64,000 nt of DNA from Poseidonocella pacifica (lineage in GTDB: Bacteria > Pseudomonadota > Alphaproteobacteria > Rhodobacterales > Rhodobacteraceae), in contig NZ_FOJU01000001.1 of the NCBI RefSeq assembly GCF_900111875.1, positions 434,001 through 498,000 of the forward strand, given 5' to 3'. The stretch's first letter is position 1, and each line of letters opens with the position of its first letter. Of the stretch, positions 18,655 through 28,259 are shown one piece after another. Position numbers and translations under genes: made by a program. Under the pieces are notes generated by a model, which saw only the letters and a list, made by a program, of their open reading frames with translations, searched no databases and was not told the DNA's origin.

Positions 18655-21054
18655 ATGAACGACCACGCCGCTTTGCCGGATTTTGCTGCTGGGCTGCTGG
18701 CGGGCTATCGCCCTCCGGACGGCGTGGCGGACGAGTTGCTGCGCCGAAACGGCACGATCCGGCCTGTCTGGGATCCGTTGCTGAGGTATCTCGGCGGTCA
18801 GACGCCTGAGCAACGGGCGCAGGCCCTTCAACGAGGCGATCAGTACCTGCGCGATGCCGGGGTCTATTTCCGGCACCATTCCGGAGAATCCTCGACCGAG
18901 CGCGATTGGCCGCTGTCGCATATCCCGGTGATGATTGACGGCACCGAGTGGCAGCGGCTGTCGCGCGGGATCGTTCAGCGGGCCGAGCTTCTTGAACGGG
19001 TGATGGCCGATCTTTATGGGCCGGGCGATCTGGTGAAGAACGGACTGCTCCCGGCGGAACTGGTTGCGCGCAATCCCGAATGGTTGCGTCCAGTGGTGGG
19101 AATGCGCCCAAGATCAGGCAATTTCCTGCATTTCCTCGCCTTCGAGATCGGCAGATCCCCTGACGGCAGTTGGTTCGTTCTGGGGGATCGTACGCAGGCA
19201 CCATCCGGATCTGGCTTCGCGCTGGAAAACAGGATGGCGACCAGCCGCGCCTTTCATGAGCTGTTTCCGAACGCCAATGTAGAGCGGCTCGCCTCCTTCT
19301 TTCGCAGCTTTCGCGACCGGCTGAGCGCGCTGCGCGGCGACGACGGGGGGCGCGTTGCGATCCTGACACCGGGGCCGCACACGGACACCTATTTCGAGCA
19401 CGCCTATATGGCGCGATACCTTGGCATCATGTTGTTGGAATGCGAGGATCTCAAGGTTGTGGATGGTCGGCTGATGGTGCGGACCGTCAGCGGGCTTGAG
19501 CCGCTCAGCGTGATCTGGCGCAGGCTCGATGCGCGCTTTGCCGATCCGCTCGAACTCGATGAAGGCACCGCGCTCGGGACGCCGGGCATGGTGTCGGCGC
19601 TCAGGGCAGGCGGGGTGAGCATGCTCAATTGTCTGGGCTCTGGCGTGCTGGAGGCGCGAGCGCTCATGGCGTTCTTGCCGCGCATTTCCCGGCATTTGCT
19701 TGGCGAGCCGCTGGAGTTGCCCAACATCGCAACGTGGTGGTGCGGACAGTCCAAGGAGCGGGCCTATGTCCGCGACAATTTCGAAAAGATGATGATTGGT
19801 CCCGCGCTGTCGACGCAATTGCCGTTCGAGATGGATGCGACCACCGTTCTGGGCGGGCGGTTTCGAGGGGCGGCGCACGCGCCGGTGGCCGATTGGATTG
19901 AGGCGGAGGGGGATACGCTGGTTGGGCAGGAGGCTGTCAGCCTGTCAACGACCCCCGCGCTGATCGACGGCGTGCTGCAACCAAGGCCCATGGTCGTCCG
20001 GGTCTTTGCCGCGCGTACTGAAAATGGCTGGACGGTCATGCCGGGGGGGTATGCACGGATCGGAAAGACGGAGGATCCGACCGCGCTCGCCATGCAGGAC
20101 GGCGGCTCCGTTGCCGATGTCTGGATCGTGTCCGACGCGCCCGTGGCCGCCGATAGCCTGACCGGGCAAGCATCCGGGCCGTTCATGCGCCAGATGCCGG
20201 GACGATTGCCCGCCCGTTCCGCCGACAACCTCTTTTGGCTTGGCCGCTTCGTCGAGCGGGCCGATTTCACCGTGCGGTTGCTGCGCGCCTATCATCTCCG
20301 GCTGGAGGAGGGCGGACAGACAGTCTCGCCCGTGACCAGGGCGGTGGAGACCTACCTGAAGGGGCTTGGCCTCGATCTGTCGCGCGCGATCCCCGAGGGG
20401 CTGCTTGAACTCTTCGATCTGGCCAAGACGGCAGCGGGCAAGGTGCGAGATCGCTTTTCCCCGGACGGATGGAACGCGATCAACGATCTGGCGCTGACCG
20501 CACGCGCATTGGCGGTAAGTGCAGGACCGGGTGACGATGCGGCCCGCGCCATGGGGGTTCTGCTGCGCAAACTGGCGGGGTTCGCCGGCCTTGTTCATGA
20601 CAACATGTTTCGATTCACCGGCTGGCGGTTCCTGACCATTGGGCGCGCGCTGGAACGGGGATACCAGATGTCGGGACTGCTTGCGGTTTTCGCGGATCTG
20701 GGCGCCCCGCCGGGGGGCTTCGAAGTGGCGATCGAGGTGGGGGATAGTGCCATGACCCACCGCCGTAGGTATTCGGTAGAAACCAACCGCAACACCACAA
20801 TCGATCTACTCGTGCTGGACCGGGAAAACCCGCGCTCGGTATTGTTCCAGATCGATGCCCTGCATGAGGAGCAACGCCGTTTGCCACAACGCGGCAGCAC
20901 CTCCCAGATGACGCCCGTCGCGCGCAAGATCCTGAGCCTTCAAACCCGGATTGCCGTTGCCACACCGGAAGAAATGTCCAGCGCCGCGCTCAACAATGTG
21001 ATGAGCGAACTCGCGATGATCTCCGACAGTCTTACCGCGCAATACATGAGTTAA
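18655..21054 (+). CDS. Circularly permuted ATP-grasp protein fused to an alpha-E domain
   Basis: A 799-residue fusion. The N-terminal ~500 residues are a type-2 circularly permuted ATP-grasp ligase (DUF404/DUF407), with GVYFRHHSGESSTERDWPL, VAILTPGPHTDTYFEHAYMA and WWCGQSKERAYVRDNF. The alpha-E domain begins near 515 (LPARSADNLFWLGRFVERAD) and is all-helical. In many bacteria the two parts are separate neighbouring genes. The expected chemistry is ATP-dependent amide-bond formation on an unknown peptide or small molecule. It is 3 bases from the preceding gene and 4 from the next, so the three are one operon. Confidence 0.9.
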   Translation: MNDHAALPDFAAGLLAGYRPPDGVADELLRRNGTIRPVWDPLLRYLGGQTPEQRAQALQRGDQYLRDAGVYFRHHSGESSTERDWPLSHIPVMIDGTEWQRLSRGIVQRAELLERVMADLYGPGDLVKNGLLPAELVARNPEWLRPVVGMRPRSGNFLHFLAFEIGRSPDGSWFVLGDRTQAPSGSGFALENRMATSRAFHELFPNANVERLASFFRSFRDRLSALRGDDGGRVAILTPGPHTDTYFEHAYMARYLGIMLLECEDLKVVDGRLMVRTVSGLEPLSVIWRRLDARFADPLELDEGTALGTPGMVSALRAGGVSMLNCLGSGVLEARALMAFLPRISRHLLGEPLELPNIATWWCGQSKERAYVRDNFEKMMIGPALSTQLPFEMDATTVLGGRFRGAAHAPVADWIEAEGDTLVGQEAVSLSTTPALIDGVLQPRPMVVRVFAARTENGWTVMPGGYARIGKTEDPTALAMQDGGSVADVWIVSDAPVAADSLTGQASGPFMRQMPGRLPARSADNLFWLGRFVERADFTVRLLRAYHLRLEEGGQTVSPVTRAVETYLKGLGLDLSRAIPEGLLELFDLAKTAAGKVRDRFSPDGWNAINDLALTARALAVSAGPGDDAARAMGVLLRKLAGFAGLVHDNMFRFTGWRFLTIGRALERGYQMSGLLAVFADLGAPPGGFEVAIEVGDSAMTHRRRYSVETNRNTTIDLLVLDRENPRSVLFQIDALHEEQRRLPQRGSTSQMTPVARKILSLQTRIAVATPEEMSSAALNNVMSELAMISDSLTAQYMS

Positions 21055-21058
21055 GGGC

Positions 21059-21943
21059 ATGCAGTACGATATCACCTTGCGCATCACCTATACCTATGAG
21101 CGCCCCGCGGCCGATACCCGGATGCTCTTGCGTATGGCGCCACGCATGTTGCCGGATCAGCGACCGATTTCCGGTATTGTGACGGTTGATCCTATACCCG
21201 ATTTTCGCCGTGACGGATTGGATTTCTTCGGCAACAGCACGACCGAGATCGCCATAGACGCCCCGATCATCAAGATCGGGTTCACTTATCGTGGCCGGGT
21301 GGAGCGCAATCCCGGATCGGGTGGGCTTGACCTGTCCTGTCCGCTCTGGGCACTTCGCCGAGAGATCGAGGCCTGCCACGGGCTTGGACCCGAGACGCCG
21401 CATCACTTTCTTGGTCCTTCCGACCGTATCCGCCATGAGCCGGAGATACGTACTTTCGCCGAAGAGATCGCCCTGCCGGATATGTCGACGTTGTCGGTCG
21501 TGGAGGCGATCTGTGCCGCCCTGCATCAGAGTTTTGCCTTCGACCCGTCGGCCACCGAAGTGACGACCGAGCCGATAGAGGCCTTTCGCAATCGCCGCGG
21601 CGTATGCCAGGACATGAGCCATGTCATGATCACCGCCCTGCGCGAGGTGGGCATTCCGGCGGGTTATGTGTCGGGCTTCCTGCGTACATCGCCGCCGCCG
21701 GGCCAAGCCCGCCTCGAAGGAGCCGATGCGATGCACGCCTGGGTCCGGGCTTGGTGTGGGCAGGAATTGGGTTGGGTGGAGATCGACCCGACGAACAATA
21801 TCCGCGCCGGAACGGATCACGTGGTCGTGGCCTATGGGCGCGACTATGCGGATGTGTCACCGGTGCGCGGCTCCATGCGGTCTTCTGGCTCTCAGACCAC
21901 CACCCATCAGGTCGATGTGGCACCGCTCGAGATGACCGGCTGA
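21059..21943 (+). CDS. Transglutaminase family protein
   Basis: A 294-residue protein with the bacterial transglutaminase N-terminal domain (LRITYTYERPAADTRMLLRMAPR) and a core with Cys183 (RGVCQDMSH), His226 (DAMHAWVRAW) and Asp243 (EIDPTNN). In these clusters such enzymes are thought to act as peptidases or amidases that undo, or follow, the ATP-grasp reaction. No signal peptide is seen, so it is probably cytoplasmic. It is the last gene of the three-gene operon. Confidence 0.92.
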   Translation: MQYDITLRITYTYERPAADTRMLLRMAPRMLPDQRPISGIVTVDPIPDFRRDGLDFFGNSTTEIAIDAPIIKIGFTYRGRVERNPGSGGLDLSCPLWALRREIEACHGLGPETPHHFLGPSDRIRHEPEIRTFAEEIALPDMSTLSVVEAICAALHQSFAFDPSATEVTTEPIEAFRNRRGVCQDMSHVMITALREVGIPAGYVSGFLRTSPPPGQARLEGADAMHAWVRAWCGQELGWVEIDPTNNIRAGTDHVVVAYGRDYADVSPVRGSMRSSGSQTTTHQVDVAPLEMTG

Positions 21944-22053
21944 TCCGTCATTGTTCAGATACGCACGGGACCTGTGGGTTTTCCCTCAGTTGCTGTGGCG
22001 TCTGTTCTGCGTCACTTACGGCCCACAATCTTATTCACCTCTGGAGTACCTTG

Positions 22054-22632
22054 ATGAACCGTATCCTTGCCGCCGTTTGCGCCGCGTCTTTTGTCGCAGC
22101 CCCAGCCTTTGCCGAGCCCGAAGCCTATGTGCTCGACAGCAGCCACAGCCAGATCCTCTTCTCCTACAATCACCTTGGCTATTCGACGACATGGGGCCTC
22201 TTTTCCGGCTTCGAAGGCGAGATTCAGTTCGACAAGGAAGATCCGGCGAATTCGTCCGTGGAGGTGTCTTTTCCGGTTCGCTCCATGCTGACCGGCTGGG
22301 AACAGCGCTTCCAGCACTTCATGTCGGATGATTTCTTCGGCGCGGATGAGAACGAGATGGTGACCTTCGCGTCCACTTCTATCGAAGTGACCGGCGACAC
22401 CACCGCCGAGATCACCGGCGATTTGACGCTCAATGGCGTGACCAAGGAAGTCGTTCTGGATGCAGTCATGACCCAAGCGGGTGACCACCCGATGGAGCAA
22501 AAGCCCTGGGCCGGGTTCACGGCGACGACAACGTTGCTCCGCTCCGACTACGAAGTTGGCGCATTCGCGCCCTACGTAAGCGACGAAGTGCAGGTGCAGA
22601 TCGCGATCGAAGCGATGAAGGCCGATGGCTAA
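22054..22632 (+). CDS. YceI family protein (secreted, polyisoprenoid-binding fold)
   Basis: A 192-residue periplasmic lipocalin-like protein with a signal peptide (MNRILAAVCAASFVAAPAFA) and the YceI pattern YVLDSSHSQILFSYNHLGYS at the start, then FPVRSMLTGWEQR, a DDFF segment and LTLNGVTKEVVLDAV. YceI proteins bind isoprenoid quinones or related lipids; the role here is unknown. The ATG has CTGGAG seven bases upstream; a much longer frame overlaps the transglutaminase gene and is rejected. A terminator follows. Confidence 0.95.
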   Translation: MNRILAAVCAASFVAAPAFAEPEAYVLDSSHSQILFSYNHLGYSTTWGLFSGFEGEIQFDKEDPANSSVEVSFPVRSMLTGWEQRFQHFMSDDFFGADENEMVTFASTSIEVTGDTTAEITGDLTLNGVTKEVVLDAVMTQAGDHPMEQKPWAGFTATTTLLRSDYEVGAFAPYVSDEVQVQIAIEAMKADG

Positions 22633-22659
22633 GCCTGACCGCCATCATTGACGATGCAA

Positions 22660-22689
22660 GGTCGCCGGATCCCCCGGCGGCCTTTTTTT
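22660..22689 (+). terminator. Rho-independent terminator after yceI
   Basis: A 9-bp stem, GGTCGCCGG with CCGGCGGCC (one G-T wobble), encloses the loop ATCCC and is followed by seven T. Confidence 0.93.
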
Positions 22690-22830
22690 ATTGAGCGGTA
22701 GCGCTTTGTGCACATGCCCGCAGATGCAGCTTGCACAGCCTTCCCGGGATCACTAGAAGGAGCCGGATTCCGCGACCACAGCGCGCGCGGGGATATTCTG
22801 CGCGCCCGAACGAGATGAGGATGTGACCCG

Positions 22831-24162
22831 ATGCAAGTCACCGAGACCCAAAACGAAGGTCTGAAACGCGCTTATAATATCACCGTGTCGGCCGATGAAC
22901 TCGACGCCAAGGTGACTGAGAAGCTCGTAGAGGCCCAGCCCGAAATCGAAATGAAGGGCTTCCGCAAGGGCAAGGTGCCGCTTCCTCTGCTCAAGAAGCA
23001 GTTTGGACAGCGTCTGCTCGGCGAAGCCATGCAGGAGACCATCGACGGCGCGATGGCTGAGCACTTTGAAAGCACTGGCGACCGTCCCGCGCTTCAGCCG
23101 CAGGTCAAGATGACCAACGACGACTGGAAAGAGGGCGACGACGTCAAGGTCGAAATGGCCTATGAAGCACTGCCCGAAATCCCGGAAGTCGATCTCTCCG
23201 GCATTTCGTTGGAAAAGCTGGTCGCGAAAGCTGATGAGTCCTCCGTTGATGAGGCGCTTGCCAACCTCGCCGAGACTGCGCAGGACTTCAAAGCTCGTCG
23301 CAAGGGTTCCAAGGCGAAAGACGGCGATCAGGTCGTCATCGACTTCGTGGGCAAGGTTGACGGCGAACCTTTTGAAGGTGGCTCCGCCGAAGACTACCCC
23401 CTCGTGCTCGGCTCCAACTCCTTCATTCCCGGCTTCGAAGAGCAACTCGTCGGTGTGAAGGCCGAAGAGGAAAAGAGCGTCGAGGTCAGCTTCCCCGAGG
23501 ATTACCAAGCCGAGCATCTTGCGGGCAAGGCCGCGGTCTTCGAGTGCACGATCAAGGAAGTCAAAGAGCCGGTAGCCGCCGAGGTTGACGACGAGCTTGC
23601 CAAGAAGTTCGGCGCTGAAGATCTCGAAGCGCTCAAGGGTCAGATCCGTGAGCGGCTCGAGGCGGAATATGTCCAAGCATCCCGCGCGATCACCAAGCGC
23701 GCCTTGCTCGACAAGCTCGACGAACTGGTTTCCTTTGACCTTCCCCCAAGCCTTGTCGAAGCCGAAGCCAAGCAGATCGCACATCAGCTTTGGCACGAGG
23801 AAAACCCCGAAGTAGAGGGGCATGACCACGCAGAGGTCGAGCCGACCGATGAGCACAACAAGCTTGCCGAGCGCCGCGTGCGTCTTGGCCTGTTGCTTGC
23901 CGAACTCGGTCAGCGCCAGGAGATCAATGTCTCTGACGCGGAAATGACGCAATCGATCATGAATCAGGCGCGGCAATATCCGGGGCAGGAGCGCCAGTTC
24001 TTTGAATTCGTTCAGCAGAACCAGCAGATGCAGCAGCAACTCCGCGCGCCGATCTTCGAAGATAAGGTCGTCGACTATATCATCGAGCAGGCCGAAGTTT
24101 CCGAAAAGGAAGTTTCCAAGGACGAGCTTCAGAAGGCTGTCGAGGCCCTCGAAGAAGAGTGA
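22831..24162 (+). CDS. tig: Trigger factor, ribosome-associated chaperone and prolyl isomerase
   Basis: This 443-residue chaperone binds the ribosome exit tunnel and folds new chains. The ribosome-binding signature is [17 protein letters not shown] (about residues 46-62). The FKBP-type domain (about 150-240) has [20 protein letters not shown] and [18 protein letters not shown]; the C-terminal arms are charged and helical. The length is normal. The start ATG has AGG about 10 bases upstream. It stands in its own transcription unit between two terminators. Confidence 0.97.
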   Translation: MQVTETQNEGLKRAYNITVSADELDAKVTEKLVEAQPEIEMKGFRKGKVPLPLLKKQFGQRLLGEAMQETIDGAMAEHFESTGDRPALQPQVKMTNDDWKEGDDVKVEMAYEALPEIPEVDLSGISLEKLVAKADESSVDEALANLAETAQDFKARRKGSKAKDGDQVVIDFVGKVDGEPFEGGSAEDYPLVLGSNSFIPGFEEQLVGVKAEEEKSVEVSFPEDYQAEHLAGKAAVFECTIKEVKEPVAAEVDDELAKKFGAEDLEALKGQIRERLEAEYVQASRAITKRALLDKLDELVSFDLPPSLVEAEAKQIAHQLWHEENPEVEGHDHAEVEPTDEHNKLAERRVRLGLLLAELGQRQEINVSDAEMTQSIMNQARQYPGQERQFFEFVQQNQQMQQQLRAPIFEDKVVDYIIEQAEVSEKEVSKDELQKAVEALEEE

Positions 24163-24185
24163 GCCATTGCTCAATAGATCGGATC

Positions 24186-24210
24186 AAGGGGCCTTTTCGG
24201 GCCCCTTTTT
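24186..24210 (+). terminator. Rho-independent terminator after tig
   Basis: An 8-bp stem, AAGGGGCC with GGCCCCTT, has the loop TTTTCG and a T-rich tail (TTTTT, then C and TTT). Confidence 0.92.
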
Positions 24211-24259
24211 CTTTGCCGCAAGGGTGCACATCCGCAGCCGGGGTACTAGGTAGAGGCGC

Positions 24260-24661
24260 ATGAAAATGGTCCTGTTTATCTTGCTGTTGATCCTGATCGC
24301 GGCGGCGCTCTATGTGCGGCTCGCGCCCCATGACGCCGCGCGGTGGCATCAGCCGGTCGAGGGGGACGACAAGGATTTTCCGTTTGGCCTGCGCCGGATT
24401 ATTCCCGGCGGTTCAGAGCGGTTTTCCCGGCTTGATGCGATCATCCGCGCCACGCCCCGGACGCAGCATCTGGCAGGCTCGCTGGAGGAGGGGCGCCTGA
24501 CCTATGTCACGCGCTCCGCGCTCTGGGGGTTTCCCGACTACACGACAATCGACCTGCGCGACCAAGAGATCGCGATTTATGCGCGCCTTCGATTTGGCAA
24601 GGCGGACATGGGCGTCAATCGCCGCCGTGTCTTGGCATGGCTGGAGCGGCTTGATTCCTAA
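24260..24661 (+). CDS. DUF1499 family membrane-anchored protein
   Basis: A 133-residue protein with an N-terminal membrane helix (VLFILLLILIAAALYVRL). The DUF1499 core follows: IIRATPRTQHLAGSLEEGRLTYVTRS and FPDYTTI, ending in GVNRRRVLAWLERL. The family has no assigned reaction. It lies 40 bases upstream of prfA on the same strand and could share its transcript. Confidence 0.88.
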   Translation: MKMVLFILLLILIAAALYVRLAPHDAARWHQPVEGDDKDFPFGLRRIIPGGSERFSRLDAIIRATPRTQHLAGSLEEGRLTYVTRSALWGFPDYTTIDLRDQEIAIYARLRFGKADMGVNRRRVLAWLERLDS

Positions 24662-24701
24662 ACCCGCTTGACCGCGCGAAGGGCTTGGGCGAGAGAGCAG
24701 C

Positions 24702-25751
24702 ATGGTTCCCGCAGAGAGACTGGATCAGATTGTCGGACGTTTCGAGTATCTCGAAGCGAAGCTGGCCGAAGGGGGCGGCGCGGATGTCGCGCGCCTGTCT
24801 CGTGAGTATTCCGAGTTGCGCACCGTCGTGGCCCAGATCAGAGAATATCGCCGACTGCTGAGCGATATCAGCGATGCCGAATCCCTGCTGGACGACCCCG
24901 AAATGGGGGAGTTGGCGCGCGACGAGCTGCCCGGACTTCGGATGCAGCTTCCCGAGGCGGAACACGCGTTGCAACTTGCGCTCTTGCCGAAGGATTCCGC
25001 CGATGCGAGGCCCGCGATCCTTGAGATTCGCCCCGGAACGGGGGGGGATGAGGCCGCGCTTTTTGCGGGGGATCTCTTGCGCATGTACCACCGCTATGCC
25101 GAAGCGCGCGGCTGGCGCATTGAGATGATCGAGGAACAAGCGACGGAGCTTGGCGGCATCAAGGAGGTCGTGGCGCGTATCGTGGGGGAAAACGTATTTG
25201 CCCGGTTGAAATTCGAAAGCGGCGTCCACCGTGTACAGCGCGTTCCCGAGACAGAGAGCGGCGGGCGGATTCACACCTCCGCCGCGACCGTGGCCGTTCT
25301 TCCGGAGGCTGAGGATGTGGACGTCCAGATCGACGCGAACGACCTGAGGATTGATACAATGCGGTCCTCCGGGGCGGGCGGTCAGCATGTCAACACAACC
25401 GACAGCGCGGTGCGGATCACCCACTTGCCAAGCGGGATCGTCGTGACATCCTCCGAGAAGTCGCAGCATCGCAACCGGGAGATCGCCATGCAGGTGCTCA
25501 AAACCCGGCTTTTCGACATGGAACGTCAGCGCGCCGCGGATGAACGCTCTGCAAGCCGCAAGGCGCAGGTCGGCTCCGGCGACCGGTCGGAGCGCATCCG
25601 GACCTATAACTTCCCCCAAGGCCGCATGACCGATCACCGGATCAACCTTACGCTCTACAAACTCGATCAGATCATGCAGGGCGATCTCGACGACGTAATT
25701 GATGCGTTGACCGCCGATTTCCAAGCGTCCCAGTTGGCAGAGATGCAATGA
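24702..25751 (+). CDS. prfA: Peptide chain release factor 1
   Basis: The 349-residue RF1 terminates translation at UAA and UAG. The catalytic GGQ is in [18 protein letters not shown], and the stop-codon recognition tripeptide of RF1 (PxT) is PET in [17 protein letters not shown]. The length is slightly below the usual 355-360. The prmC start overlaps its stop (ATGA), so the factor and its methyltransferase are co-translated. Confidence 0.97.
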   Translation: MVPAERLDQIVGRFEYLEAKLAEGGGADVARLSREYSELRTVVAQIREYRRLLSDISDAESLLDDPEMGELARDELPGLRMQLPEAEHALQLALLPKDSADARPAILEIRPGTGGDEAALFAGDLLRMYHRYAEARGWRIEMIEEQATELGGIKEVVARIVGENVFARLKFESGVHRVQRVPETESGGRIHTSAATVAVLPEAEDVDVQIDANDLRIDTMRSSGAGGQHVNTTDSAVRITHLPSGIVVTSSEKSQHRNREIAMQVLKTRLFDMERQRAADERSASRKAQVGSGDRSERIRTYNFPQGRMTDHRINLTLYKLDQIMQGDLDDVIDALTADFQASQLAEMQ

Positions 25752-26578
25752 CCGCCGGCCAGGCGCTTGCCGCTGCGGCTGCTCAACTCCGAGAGGCGGG
25801 TGTGCCCGATGCCGCGCGGGATGCGCGTCGGCTTCTGGCTCATGCCGCTCAGATCGAGGCGAGTCGCGTGACGCTGATCGCCCCGGAGGACCTCGCGCCA
25901 GAAGTCGCCGAAAATTTCAGCGCCCTCATCCGTCTTCGGGCCGAACGCATTCCGGTTTCTCATCTCGTGGGTGAGCGGGAGTTTTACGGGAGGCCCTATT
26001 TCGTCTCCCGCAATGTGCTCGACCCGCGCCCGGAAACAGAGATGCTGATCGAAGCGGCGCTGGCGGAGCCGTTTTCCAGCGTGCTCGACCTGGGAACTGG
26101 ATCCGGGTGTATTCTCGTTACGCTTCTCGCGGAGCGGGAGGGGGCGGTCGGGCTGGGCGTCGACACATCCGAGGCGGCCTGTCTTGAAGCAGCGGCGAAT
26201 GCTGTGCGCCATGAGGTTGCGCGCCGGGCGGATTTCGTCGCATCGGATTGGTTCTCGGGGGTGGAGGGGCAATTCGATCTGATCGTATCAAATCCCCCCT
26301 ATATCGCGATCGGCGAAATGGCGGACCTTTCCCCGGAAGTTCGCAGGCACGAGCCTTGGGGCGCGCTGACTGACGGGGCGGACGGGCTTTCGGCCTATCG
26401 CGCGATTGCCGCTGGGGCAGGGGCGCATCTGGAGCGTCATGGGCGGCTCATCGTCGAAATCGGACCAACGCAGGCAGAGGCTGTTCGCGAAATCTTTACG
26501 GAGTTCGGGTTTTCCTTTTTGCAAGTGCTCCCCGATCTTGATGCGCGGGACAGAGTTGTCGTCGCGAAACGAGGGTAA
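25748..26578 (+). CDS. prmC: Release factor glutamine methyltransferase
   Basis: PrmC (HemK) methylates the glutamine of the GGQ motif in RF1 and RF2 using SAM. The 276-residue protein has the SAM-binding motif [16 protein letters not shown] and the substrate-binding NPPY in [13 protein letters not shown]. It also has the N-terminal helical domain (residues 1-75). Its start overlaps the prfA stop by four bases. Confidence 0.97.
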   Translation: MTAGQALAAAAAQLREAGVPDAARDARRLLAHAAQIEASRVTLIAPEDLAPEVAENFSALIRLRAERIPVSHLVGEREFYGRPYFVSRNVLDPRPETEMLIEAALAEPFSSVLDLGTGSGCILVTLLAEREGAVGLGVDTSEAACLEAAANAVRHEVARRADFVASDWFSGVEGQFDLIVSNPPYIAIGEMADLSPEVRRHEPWGALTDGADGLSAYRAIAAGAGAHLERHGRLIVEIGPTQAEAVREIFTEFGFSFLQVLPDLDARDRVVVAKRG

Positions 26579-26800
26579 TGCGCGGATTTGGCGCGTGAAA
26601 TGGCGTTTTTTAGCTGTTAGAATACAGTTCTTACTTGTCAGGTTAGACAAGACATGTTTAATCAGGGATGCCGCTCGGCGAGGAGGCCCCCGGGCCCCGG
26701 ACGCGGCACCAAGCCGAACAGCAAGGTTCTTCGTAAGTCTTCCACGCACGAGGCGCGGAACGGGACCTGCCAGAAAAGACACAGGCTGGACCAGCAACCA
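26579..26800 (+). promoter_or_regulatory. Leader region of the DUF4167 gene
   Basis: This 222-base gap starts with an AT-rich stretch containing an inverted repeat TTGTC-AGGTTA-GACAA (26635-26650). A GC-rich part then follows (26665-26710) that can fold strongly, for example TGCCGC with GCGGCA. It probably holds the DUF4167 promoter and a structured 5' leader. The reading frame is open across it, but the extra residues are not family-like. Confidence 0.35.
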
Positions 26801-27394
26801 ATGAGATCAAGCAAGCAACGCTCGCGCAACAAGAACCGCAATCGCTCTGTGGGCAACAATATCAACCGGGTCTTTGACAGCTCCGGGCCCGAGGGCAAGG
26901 TGCGCGGTACACCGCAGCAGATTATCGAGAAGTACAATCAGCTCGCTCGCGATGCGCAGTTGTCCAACGACCGTGTGGCCGCTGAGAATTTTCAGCAGCA
27001 TGCCGAGCACTATCTGCGGATGCTGAGCGAAGCGACGCGGGAACAAGACCAGCGCCGTGAGGAGCAGGAGCAGCGCCGCGAAGAGCAGGAGCGCCAGAAC
27101 CGCGAGCGTCAAGCTGAGCGGGATCGCTCGCGCCCGGAGCAGCGTCAGGAGCCCGAGACGAATACCACGCCCGAAGATCCGGCGGAGTCACCCCAGCCTG
27201 ATGTGATCGACGCAAGCGGCGGTGAGGAAAGCGGTTTGGTGGAGACGCCCGAGACCGCGGAGAAACCCAAGCCCAAGCGTGCCCCGCGTCCGCGCAAGCC
27301 GCGTGCCAAGAAACCCGACCCGGAAACGACGGGTGAAGCGGCAGAGCCGGCATCGCAGGACACCTCTGAAAGCACGCCCGACGCCGCCGAATAG
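26801..27394 (+). CDS. DUF4167 domain-containing protein
   Basis: A 197-residue basic/acidic protein. The N-terminal ~85 residues form the DUF4167 domain: RNKNRNRSVGNNINRVFDSS, then GPEGKVRGTPQQIIEKY and AAENFQQHAEHYLRML, an RNA-binding-like basic head followed by a helical hairpin. The rest is low complexity: Glu/Arg/Gln repeats (RREEQEQRREEQER), then Pro/Glu/Lys-rich. The function is unknown. In alphaproteobacteria it regularly follows prmC. It converges with rsmA, with only three bases between the stops. Confidence 0.9.
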   Translation: MRSSKQRSRNKNRNRSVGNNINRVFDSSGPEGKVRGTPQQIIEKYNQLARDAQLSNDRVAAENFQQHAEHYLRMLSEATREQDQRREEQEQRREEQERQNRERQAERDRSRPEQRQEPETNTTPEDPAESPQPDVIDASGGEESGLVETPETAEKPKPKRAPRPRKPRAKKPDPETTGEAAEPASQDTSESTPDAAE

Positions 27395-27397
27395 GCG

Positions 27398-28234
27398 TCA
27401 GGCGACGTTGCGCGCCAGCGCGCAGAACCCTTCCAGTGGTATTTCTTCGGCACGGGCCGTCGGCGCTATTCCTACAGAGCGCAGGCGGTCCTCGATGTCG
27501 GGCGCGAGGCCCTTGAGCGCCGCGCGCAGCATCTTGCGCCGCTGATTGAAGGCCATGGCCACCACACGTTCCAAAACCTTTGCATCAGCCTCAAATCGCG
27601 GTGCGGGCAACGCGGTGAGATGGACCACAGCCGAGCTGACCTTGGGCGGCGGAGTAAAGGCTTCGGGCGGAAGGTTCATCGCGATACGTGGATCCGTTCG
27701 CCATTGGGCGAGGATGGCAAGCCGGCCGTAAGCCTTGCTTCCGGGCTTCGCCACGATCCGCTCGGCCACTTCCCGCTGAAACATCAGGGTCAGGCTATCC
27801 CACACCGGCGGCCACACCTTCGGGGTCAGCCAGCGCACCAACAATTCCGTACCGACATTATACGGCAGGTTCGCAACGATCCGGAACGGCGCATCGAGAT
27901 GTTCCAATGGATCGACCTCTAGAGCGTCGCCCTCGATGACGGTCAGGCGGCCAGGATAGGCTTCGCCGATCTGCTCCAGAGCGGGCAAACAGCGGCGATC
28001 CTTTTCGATCGCCAGAACCCGGCGCGCACCTTCGGCCAGCAAACCGCGCGTCAAACCTCCGGGGCCGGGGCCAACTTCGAGCACGTCCACGCCTGTAAGG
28101 TCCCCGGCTTGGCGGGCAATCTTGGCCGTCAGGTTGAGGTCCAGCAGGAAGTTCTGCCCCAGCGACTTGCGCGCCGAAAGCTCATGCGTAGCGATCACCT
28201 CGCGGAGGGGCGGCAGGCCGTCGATAGCGCTCAT
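27398..28234 (-). CDS. rsmA: 16S rRNA dimethyladenosine transferase
   Basis: RsmA (KsgA) dimethylates two adjacent adenosines at the 3' end of 16S rRNA during small-subunit assembly. The 278-residue protein has [13 protein letters not shown] at the start, the SAM motif [16 protein letters not shown] and the catalytic [11 protein letters not shown]. It is the last gene of the minus-strand lptF-lptG-lptD-surA-pdxA-rsmA run, 25 bases after pdxA. Confidence 0.97.
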   Translation of the reverse strand: MSAIDGLPPLREVIATHELSARKSLGQNFLLDLNLTAKIARQAGDLTGVDVLEVGPGPGGLTRGLLAEGARRVLAIEKDRRCLPALEQIGEAYPGRLTVIEGDALEVDPLEHLDAPFRIVANLPYNVGTELLVRWLTPKVWPPVWDSLTLMFQREVAERIVAKPGSKAYGRLAILAQWRTDPRIAMNLPPEAFTPPPKVSSAVVHLTALPAPRFEADAKVLERVVAMAFNQRRKMLRAALKGLAPDIEDRLRSVGIAPTARAEEIPLEGFCALARNVA

Positions 28235-28259
28235 AGGTGATGACTTTCAGAACAGGGGG

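Noticed and set aside
22753-24174. 473-residue minus-strand frame antisense to tig
   Set aside because: It is a shadow of the trigger factor gene caused by high GC and skewed codons; it has no recognisable domain.
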